This document shows, piece by piece, positions 1 to 3,944 of a stretch of DNA of 6,143 nt (position 1 is its first letter; the number at the start of each line of letters is the position of its first letter). The notes below the pieces were generated by a model. That model was not told where the DNA came from. It saw nothing but the letters and a program-made list of their open reading frames with translations, and made no database searches. Source of the DNA: Pseudomonadota bacterium (GTDB taxonomy: Bacteria > Desulfobacterota > Syntrophia > Syntrophales > JADFWA01); assembly GCA_030610915.1 (NCBI GenBank), contig JAUWQS010000110.1, forward strand, positions 1 to 6,143, written 5' to 3'. The translations under genes and the position numbers were made by a program.

Positions 1-917
1 GTCTCGGCGCCCTTGTTGCGTTCATCGCCTATATGAGAATGTTTTTCCGTCCCCTCAGAGACATCGCCGAGAAATACAACATCATGCAGAATGCCCTGGC
101 ATCCGCTGAGCGGATATACCAGATCATCAATAACCGGGAATGCGAACACCGTACCGACGGGGAGGCATATGAGAAGCCCGGTCTGCCGGAGAGAATCGAA
201 GACATCGTCATGGAAGACGTATCATTCAGTTATGTTGCCGGAGAAAAGGTCCTGTCGAATGTATCACTGCACATACGGCCAGGAGAAACGGTGGCATTCG
301 CCGGTCCCACCGGATCGGGCAAGACAACACTGATCAACCTGCTGACCCGGTTTTATGAACCACAGGCAGGCAGGATTCTTATCAACGGGCACGACATACG
401 AACCATCGACATCGACTGGTTGCGATCTAAAATAGCCCTGGTCACCCAGGACCCATTCCTCTTTTCGGGAACGATTCGCGACAATATTGTAAATGGAAGC
501 AAACACATATCGGATGCGGAACTCAACCGGATCATCATCGCATCGCACTGCAGATCCCTGATAGACAAATTGCCGAAAGGAGTTGATACTGAACTTGCGG
601 AAGGGGGATCATCAGTATCGAGCGGCGAGCGGCAATTGATTTCCATTGCGCGAGCCTTCGCCCGCGATCCCGATCTCATTTTGCTGGACGAAGCCACATC
701 GTATATCGATTCCGAAACGGAGCAAAAAGTTCAGGCGGCCATTTCTAACCTGATGAAAAACAGAACGTCGATCATCGTGGCTCACCGTCTTTCCACCGCC
801 CGCACGGCTCACAGGATCTTTGTGCTCAACAGACACAAAATCATCGAAGCGGGAACGCACCGGGAACTGATGGCACAAAAAGGATTTTACTTCAGACTCC
901 ATCAGCTACAGCAATAA
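1..917 (+). CDS. ABC exporter, permease-ATPase fusion subunit (3' part)
   Basis: The gene is open at the left edge: the frame is already coding at position 3 (LGALVAFIAY) and ends with TAA at 915-917. The first residues are the end of the last transmembrane region, and FFRPLRDIAEKYN is typical of type IV (MsbA-like) exporter half-transporters that work as dimers in the inner membrane. Counting from the in-frame Met at 33, the nucleotide-binding domain shows an A-loop Tyr67, Walker A GPTGSGKTT (91-99), Q-loop Gln139 in VTQDPF, signature VSSGERQ (195-201), Walker B LILLDE with catalytic Glu220, D-loop SYIDSE and H-loop His251 in VAHRLS. All ATPase residues are present. The signature reads SSGE rather than SGGQ, a common variant. 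The RPLRDIAEKYNIMQ-ALAS-ER segment resembles one partner of heterodimeric exporters, so a sister gene may lie upstream, outside the window. The substrate cannot be told from the sequence. The gene converges with everything to its right. Confidence 0.95.
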   Translation, partial: LGALVAFIAYMRMFFRPLRDIAEKYNIMQNALASAERIYQIINNRECEHRTDGEAYEKPGLPERIEDIVMEDVSFSYVAGEKVLSNVSLHIRPGETVAFAGPTGSGKTTLINLLTRFYEPQAGRILINGHDIRTIDIDWLRSKIALVTQDPFLFSGTIRDNIVNGSKHISDAELNRIIIASHCRSLIDKLPKGVDTELAEGGSSVSSGERQLISIARAFARDPDLILLDEATSYIDSETEQKVQAAISNLMKNRTSIIVAHRLSTARTAHRIFVLNRHKIIEAGTHRELMAQKGFYFRLHQLQQ

Positions 918-1231
918 CCGTCACCCCACCGCACCCGGTTATGGCCGATATTTCTTCGCGTCTTGAATAGTAAATATTCTAAAAACGGTTTCAGGAGTAG
1001 CAGTTATACTCAACACGGCCATAGCTTCCGCTTTTTGAGCCGGTAAAAATTGCACAGTATATGTAGTGGAAGGCTTTAGCCTTCCACACGCATTGGCACG
1101 TAGCGCATAGCGGAAATCTTTAACCTTACCTTAGGAGAGAATGGAGACCTAAAGGTCTCCGCTACATGGGATTCATGCATACTCTACACGGTTACAAATT
1201 GCGCTTTGTCGGTCAGGTGAACTTATTTGCT
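918..1231. other. Intergenic stretch after the ABC gene
   Basis: I see no gene in this 314-bp stretch on either strand. It holds the paired-palindrome repeat at 1061-1167, described separately. Nothing after the ABC stop looks like a strong intrinsic terminator: there is no GC-rich hairpin followed by a T-run on the + strand in 918-1060. Confidence 0.5.
1061..1167. repeat. REPIN-like pair of inverted palindromes
   Basis: Two short hairpins face each other. The first has a perfect 10-bp stem (gtggaaggct at 1066-1075 with agccttccac at 1078-1087, 2-nt loop). The second has a perfect 8-bp stem (ggagacct at 1143-1150 with aggtctcc at 1153-1160, 2-nt loop). The outer ends also match in inverted orientation: atgtagtggaag at 1061 against atgtagcggaga read on the - strand from 1167. 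So the whole looks like two related palindromes in opposite orientation, the layout of REPINs (paired REP sequences mobilised by RAYT transposases). Identity as a REPIN is inference; the palindromes are seen directly. Confidence 0.6.
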
Positions 1232-1587
1232 CTACCTTTCTCTTCCTTCTCGAACGATATCTACTATTTCTTGAGTCGTAATACGCGCTTTAATTGAAGG
1301 AACATCTAAAGGTGACAGTCTCGTAAAAAGTCCACGCAGTGTCATTCTGAGGAGCGGAGCGACGAAGAATCTCAATGATATTAGATTCTTCGCTATCGCT
1401 CAGAATGACAAAAGAGTGTTTTTCAGACTTTTTACGAGTTCATCAAAGGTGAAGAAGCGATCTTTTCTGGAACCAGCGCGAAAGTTCGTCCATCTTTCCG
1501 TCGAATTAGTACCTTTCCGGTATTTTCAGCCTGTTCAAGAACTATGGCGAGCTTTTGGCGAGCTTCTGAATATGTATAAACTTGCAT
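1232..1587 (-). pseudogene. Phd/YefM-type antitoxin gene split by a MITE
   Basis: The gene starts at ATG 1587, five bases after a GGAGG at 1593-1597. It reads MQVYTYSEARQKLAIVLEQ, then VLIRRKDGRTFALVP, typical of the Phd/YefM antitoxin N-terminus that binds DNA. After SSPL the frame enters an inserted element and stops at 1432-1434 (51 codons plus stop, last residues MNS). Beyond the insertion, 1315 down to 1232 continues in frame with SPLDVPSIKA, ITTQEIVDIVREGRER and a TAG stop. Joined at the shared SPL, the ancestral protein was about 74 residues, normal for the family. The missing end is the flexible toxin-neutralising part, so the shortened protein may still bind DNA but should not bind toxin. 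It directly follows the PIN remnant, whose TAA abuts this ATG. Confidence 0.85.
1320..1438. mobile_element. 119-bp MITE inserted in the antitoxin gene
   Basis: The ends form a perfect 13-bp terminal inverted repeat: ctcgtaaaaagtc at 1320-1332 and gactttttacgag at 1426-1438. Inside is a second, longer palindrome: GTCATTCTGAG...GAAGAATCT at 1341-1372 against AGATTCTTCG...CAGAATGAC at 1383-1409, the left arm carrying about five extra bases. No coding capacity is present, so it is non-autonomous. It is flanked by near-identical 12-13 bp direct repeats, catctaaaggtga (1303-1315) and catcaaaggtga (1441-1452), which look like a target-site duplication that has lost or gained one base. From memory, GTCATTCTGAG palindromes are widespread in deltaproteobacterial and related genomes; I could not check copy number. 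Confidence 0.8.
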
Positions 1588-1734
1588 TTAGACCTCCATG
1601 GTTTCGACGTTGAGATTTAGAGCAGCTTCCTTTAGCTTTCGATCCAACGTCAATAGCGGTACTTTGTGCCTAATAGCACAATCCAGGAAATAAGCATCGT
1701 ATGCATAAACGTTAGCTTGTTTGTCAAGTGGTAA
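1588..1734 (-). pseudogene. C-terminal remnant of a PIN-domain (VapC-like) toxin
   Basis: 48 codons end with TAA at 1588-1590. The sequence LPLDKQANVYAYDAYFLDCA, then HKVPLLTLDRKLKEAA and NVETMEV, matches the end of PIN ribonuclease toxins: the YDA acidic residue and the TLD aspartate of the active site are visible, and YDAYFLDCA is the usual helix. The first half of the domain, with the start codon and the N-terminal catalytic aspartate, is absent; a TAG lies just upstream in frame and the preceding sequence is unrelated. It cannot make a nuclease. It precedes the Phd-type antitoxin with no gap, so this module was toxin-first, the reverse of the usual vapBC order. Confidence 0.8.
1593..1597 (-). 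promoter_or_regulatory. Ribosome binding site of the split antitoxin
   Basis: GGAGG on the - strand lies five bases before ATG 1587 and inside the last codons of the PIN toxin remnant, which implies translational coupling of toxin and antitoxin in the ancestral operon. It decides the antitoxin start. Confidence 0.7.
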
Positions 1735-1846
1735 CTACTCACGTAGTCAGGCTGAAGCTATTTAGGCTGAACACCGATTTTCGCGGTCATCCATAGCATA
1801 AAGGAACATACTCTCATGTTTTAAACCGGAGGGAGAGAGGGATAGA
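1735..1846. other. Unassigned sequence that replaced the 5' half of the PIN gene
   Basis: I see no gene here. Small features: a 5-bp hairpin actac/gtagt around 1734-1747 and two copies of aggctga (1749-1755 and 1764-1770). The stretch sits between the broken PIN gene and the 1847-1928 inverted-repeat element, so it may be part of another mobile element. That is inference only. Confidence 0.3.
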
Positions 1847-1928
1847 GGGTCACATCTCAAATAATAAATGTTTAGTATCAAGACCAAAAAATCCTTAGGC
1901 CGGATAATTAGTATTTGACATGTGACCC
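1847..1928. repeat. 82-bp inverted-repeat element, RAYT-associated type
   Basis: The left arm gggtcacatctcaaataa... (1847-1867) and right arm ...tatttgacatgtgaccc (1908-1928) pair over 21 bp with two mismatches, leaving a 40-base centre with a small ATCC/GGAT hairpin. There is no coding capacity. The end motif GGGTCAnnTCT is shared with the 2747-2807 element, which is joined to a RAYT remnant, so the same transposase type may have mobilised it (inference). Confidence 0.65.
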
Positions 1929-1929
1929 C

Positions 1930-2010
1930 CATTCTTCTGCGGCTTGTCTGCCACAGGCACGGCTTCCGCCGGAATGACGAAAAATGGTGTTTCCTGAATT
2001 TTTACGAGTC
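1930..2010. mobile_element. Half of a second MITE, abutting the higA-like gene
   Basis: The right end, gaatttttacgag at 1996-2008, matches 12 of 13 bases of the terminal repeat at 1426-1438. The preceding bases (cggaatgacgaaaaa...) align with cagaatgacaaaa... of the complete MITE at 1400-1438. An imperfect inner palindrome runs from cattc (1930) to gaatg (1972-1976). The left terminal repeat is missing; its place is taken by the 1847-1928 element. The element ends two bases beyond the antitoxin stop. Confidence 0.55.
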
Positions 2011-2012
2011 TA

Positions 2013-2303
2013 TCAATTATTGGCAGATTTTAACGTAAATTGAAGTTCGTAGCCCAATACCCGAGCATACTCATTTAAAGTATGAAGCGAAATGTGATTA
2101 TCTTTTGCATTTTCAATCTTAGAAATACTTTGCTGGCTGAGAGACCATTTCTCGGCGACTTCACGCTGGGTCAGTTTTAGTTTTTCTCTGGCTTCACGTA
2201 ACCTGACGGCAATAAGTAGTTCGCCTTTTCGTTTTTCCACCGCTGCGGCAAACCCCGGTTTCTCACGTTCTTTTTTTGCTATTAAGCGGTTAAGATCATC
2301 CAT
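2013..2303 (-). CDS. higA: HigA-like antitoxin, XRE helix-turn-helix
   Basis: A 96-residue protein. A charged N-terminal helix (1-35) is followed by an XRE/Cro-C1 helix-turn-helix at about 36-75: LKLTQREVAEKWSLSQQSISKIEN, with the TQ..VA...S.S..SISK.E pattern of the recognition helix. The C-terminal LNEYARVLGYELQFTLK is typical of antitoxins paired with RelE/HigB mRNA interferases. It would bind its own promoter and neutralise the toxin. The start ATG is preceded by an excellent AAGGAGG six bases upstream, located inside the toxin reading frame, and overlaps the toxin's terminal TGA (2298-2296), so the pair was translationally coupled. The gene looks undamaged although its toxin partner is broken. 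Its stop lies against a MITE end. Confidence 0.9.
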   Translation of the reverse strand: MDDLNRLIAKKEREKPGFAAAVEKRKGELLIAVRLREAREKLKLTQREVAEKWSLSQQSISKIENAKDNHISLHTLNEYARVLGYELQFTLKSANN

Positions 2304-2671
2304 TCTTGCCTCCTTTTACACGCACCAAATAGTCCTTTCTCAATGCTTTGGCTTTCTTTAATCTCTGGATCGGAACAGCTTTGCTTTTTTTAACGAAACC
2401 TGTCAGAAGAAGAATTGTTTACCTTCCGACAAAAGTATACAACACCCTGAATTGCTTCTTAAGACGTCTGGAGACGTCTGGCTCTCAACTCATATATTCC
2501 ATCCTCAAGATAATCGGCCAGTGGACGCCGGGCTTTATTTCCCAATTCCTTTAAAGCTGCTATTGAGGCAACAACTTCTTCGGCATCTTCAATCGGCAGA
2601 TCCTCAACAAACTTTTCAATGGGATATTTCCCAAAGGCACTTCGATAAAATATAATGCGCCAGTTCTTAGA
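2296..2671 (-). pseudogene. higB: HigB/RelE-type toxin gene (phage Gp49-like), frameshifted
   Basis: From 2668 the frame reads KNWRIIFYRSAFGKYPIEKF, then LADYLEDGIYELRARRL, the start and middle of a HigB/Gp49-like ribosome-dependent mRNase. It then hits TAA just after a duplicated 10-mer (2462-2481). The other frame continues the family pattern: KKQFRVLYTFVGR, stop (TAA, 2421-2419), TILLLTGFVKKSKAVPIQRL, then KALRKDYLVRVKGGKNG and TGA at 2298-2296. Deleting one 10-mer leaves exactly 118 codons from Trp (2662) to the stop, the normal size. The TAA is most simply an AAA lysine codon changed by one base. No start codon is in frame: an ATG at 2684 is one base out of phase and runs into TAA. So up to three lesions exist. 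A TTGACA (2703-2698) upstream may be part of the old promoter. Confidence 0.88.
2462..2481. repeat. 10-bp tandem duplication inside the toxin gene
   Basis: agacgtctgg occurs twice, back to back (2462-2471 and 2472-2481). Removing one copy restores the toxin reading frame from RARRL into KKQFRVLY, so this duplication is the likely frameshift event. Confidence 0.9.
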
Positions 2672-2746
2672 AAATTAATACCATTATATAGTTGTATTGT
2701 CAAGCTGGGAATTACTGCTGGGCTTTGTAATGAAAATGGTGAAAAT

Positions 2747-2807
2747 GGGTCAAGTCTGCCTTTGACTCTTATTGATTTTGAGCAAGGATCAAAGGCAGAC
2801 TTGACCC
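2747..2807. repeat. 19-bp perfect inverted repeat, RAYT element end
   Basis: gggtcaagtctgcctttga at 2747-2765 is exactly complementary to 2789-2807, with a 23-base loop, a strong hairpin on either strand. Flanking bases (aaaat before, ccattt after) almost extend the pairing. It sits directly after the truncated RAYT reading frame and looks like the element's terminal structure. Confidence 0.85.
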
Positions 2808-2812
2808 CATTT

Positions 2813-3025
2813 CCATTCTGTTCGGGGAACTGCTATGAGATGTGTGTGATTTGGCATCAAACAATAGCCCCAAATGTCAACATCACAACGACTGCACCAT
2901 TCTGCCATTAAGTCGATGTATTGCCTGTAGTCATCGTCACAAAAAAAAATCTACTGCCTACGATTGCCGCGTTGCGTTATATGATGCGGATATCCGGGGA
3001 CGACGATTCTTGCTTTACGTGCCAT
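2813..3025 (-). pseudogene. REP-associated tyrosine transposase, N-terminal fragment 1
   Basis: From ATG 3025: MARKARIVVPGYPHHITQRG, then NRRQ, a TAG stop (2953-2951), and in the same frame IFFCDDDYRQYIDLMAEWC, then WGYCLMPNHTHLIAVPRTE. This is the start of an IS200-like Y1 (TnpA_REP/RAYT) single-strand transposase. The metal-binding HUH motif appears as HTH in PNHTHL: both histidines kept, the middle hydrophobic residue replaced by Thr. The TAG replaces what is usually a Lys codon, a single-base change. The frame then passes into the 2747-2807 inverted repeat. About two thirds of the protein, including the region of the catalytic tyrosine, is missing. A TTGACA (3060-3055) with CATTAT 17 bases on (3037-3032) could be its promoter, but transcription would begin almost at the ATG. 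Confidence 0.88.
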
Positions 3026-3070
3026 AAATGTATAATGTCGTTACTGACACCAATTGTCAATAATTTAGTA

Positions 3071-3098
3071 TTTTGTCCCCCGAATTTTGTCCCCCGAA
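3071..3098. repeat. Two tandem 14-bp repeats ahead of RAYT fragment 1
   Basis: ttttgtcccccgaa occurs twice in direct tandem (3071-3084 and 3085-3098), followed by a further tttta. On the transposase strand this is TTCGGGGGACAAAA twice. It lies about 45 bases upstream of the fragment's ATG and marks the left end of that element; a role as transposase recognition site is inference. Confidence 0.8.
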
Positions 3099-3104
3099 TT
3101 TTAA

Positions 3105-3209
3105 GTTGTTTCGATCAGTGTCGTCTCTGAAAATCTTAGAACGTTCGATTCCCCGGGCGATAATGTGATGCAGAGCTCCAGGTGCATCTATCCTCGACTT
3201 CCTTGTCAT
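3105..3209 (-). pseudogene. REP-associated tyrosine transposase, N-terminal fragment 2
   Basis: From ATG 3209: MTRKSRIDAPGALHHIIARG, then IERSKIFRDDTDRNN, the start of a second, clearly different RAYT/Y1 transposase (HHI..RG signature shared with fragment 1, little else). Family-like sequence stops after about 35 codons, at 3105, where the first element's AAATTCGGGGGAC repeats begin. The frame runs on through those repeats to a TGA at 3057-3059, giving a 50-residue open frame with a meaningless tail. No catalytic region remains. Confidence 0.82.
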
Positions 3210-3252
3210 AATAAACACTTGTCACAACAACATTTCTTTGTAAACTGGAAAA

Positions 3253-3328
3253 CTAAAGGGCGTCCCCCAAACGCCACAAACGCCAAACGCCTAAAGGGCG
3301 TCCCCCAAACGCCCGTCCCCCAAACGCC
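3253..3328. repeat. Direct-repeat cluster (GGCGTTTGGGGGACG type)
   Basis: A 23-base unit (ctaaagggcgtcccccaaacgcc) occurs at 3253-3275 and 3291-3313, and its last 15 bases again at 3314-3328. Shorter caaacgcc units fill the gap (3277-3284, then aaacgcc at 3285-3291). On the - strand each full copy carries GGCGTTTGGGGGACG. It lies 44 bases upstream of RAYT fragment 2 and provides the last 13 codons of the receiver/TIR-like gene. Probably the left-end repeats of that RAYT element, amplified locally. Confidence 0.85.
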
Positions 3329-3935
3329 ATTTATCAGTAAGATCTGCTATTACAACATCAGCGCGATTCAAATTTACCAATATATCCTTTATGATGTTTC
3401 CGATGTCTAGGCATGCTCTGAAACATTCGTAATGAACACTATATTCGTCAACAGCAGGCTTAATCATTGTCTCGAAGATCTCAGTCCATTGGTCTTTAGT
3501 GCATGTGTCAGTATCTGAAAATGGCATTATAACAAAGCAGATTTTCTTGGGAGGTGCTTCTTTTAACCGATCCAACTGGTCAATCACAGCTTCAATATAG
3601 TTCAATGCCCCACCCTTAGAAACAAAACTATCATAGTAGACTTTATTGAGTTCATTTCTAATTTCGGCAGTCAGTTCGTACGCAGAAAGAACAATTATTT
3701 TTGCGCTGGGCCGAAGTTTGTTGACGCTTTCAATCAACTTGATTCCGCCGTAATCACTCCGATAGTCTATTTTCAAATCAATAATTGCGAAATCAATATG
3801 TTCTACTTGAATAATCTTATTTGCTTCTTCCAATGTAGCCGCAGCACACACCTCGTAACCAGCTTTCTTAATATATTTGAGAAGGTCAGCTCGGATATGT
3901 GGTTCATCGTCTAAAATAAAAACCATCGCTTTCAT
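3291..3935 (-). CDS. Receiver domain fused to a truncated TIR-like domain
   Basis: 214 residues. 1-125 is a response-regulator receiver: acidic pair Asp9/Asp10, phospho-acceptor Asp53 in FAIIDL, Ser84 in IIVLSAY, Lys107 in FVSKGG. After a short linker (APPKK), 131-200 begins a different domain: KICFVIMPFSDTD, a Trp-rich helix (DQWTEIFETMIKPAVDEY), IGNIIKDIL and ADVVIADLT. That pattern belongs to the TIR-like / nucleoside 2-deoxyribosyltransferase-like group of nucleotide-handling proteins, which normally continue with NPNVFYELG...HA. Here the sequence breaks at ADLTDK and the tail WRLGDGRLGDAL is encoded by the 3291-3328 repeats, so the second half of the domain is missing. The start follows a GAGG six bases upstream, 9 bp after the kinase stop: one operon. 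The receiver should be phosphorylated by that kinase; output activity is probably lost. Confidence 0.85.
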   Translation of the reverse strand: MKAMVFILDDEPHIRADLLKYIKKAGYEVCAAATLEEANKIIQVEHIDFAIIDLKIDYRSDYGGIKLIESVNKLRPSAKIIVLSAYELTAEIRNELNKVYYDSFVSKGGALNYIEAVIDQLDRLKEAPPKKICFVIMPFSDTDTCTKDQWTEIFETMIKPAVDEYSVHYECFRACLDIGNIIKDILVNLNRADVVIADLTDKWRLGDGRLGDAL

Positions 3936-3944
3936 TTTTTACCT

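Larger units (their letters stand above)
2747..3328 (-). mobile_element. Nest of two degenerate RAYT (IS200-like Y1) elements
   Basis: Reading the - strand from 3328: G-rich direct repeats, a first RAYT N-terminus (3209-3105), then abruptly a second set of G-rich repeats (3098-3071), a second RAYT N-terminus (3025-2813) and a terminal inverted repeat (2807-2747). The simplest order of events is that the inner element (about 3103-2747) inserted into, or recombined with, the outer one, and that each then lost sequence. The outer element also cuts off the 3' end of the receiver/TIR-like gene. The nest is non-autonomous: no complete transposase remains. Confidence 0.7.

Noticed and set aside
1416..1613. 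65-codon open frame on the + strand
   Set aside because: It runs through a MITE arm and antisense to the antitoxin gene; it has no family-like content.
2683..2703. TTGACA (2703-2698) with TATAAT (2688-2683) as the higBA promoter
   Set aside because: The spacer is only 9 bases. The alternative TATTAA (2680-2675) has a 17-base spacer but would start transcription at or inside the toxin gene, so no promoter is called.
2941..2949. Frameshift in the run of nine A bases within RAYT fragment 1
   Set aside because: Reading the - strand codon by codon, the frame passes through the run correctly (IFFCDDDY); only the TAG at 2951-2953 breaks it.
3253..3328. CRISPR-like array
   Set aside because: Repeats are uneven, directly abutting or separated by further partial repeats, with no unique spacers of constant length and no cas gene.
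3165..3410. 81-codon open frame on the + strand
   Set aside because: It is antisense to RAYT fragment 2, the repeat cluster and the receiver/TIR-like gene; the apparent protein is translated repeat.
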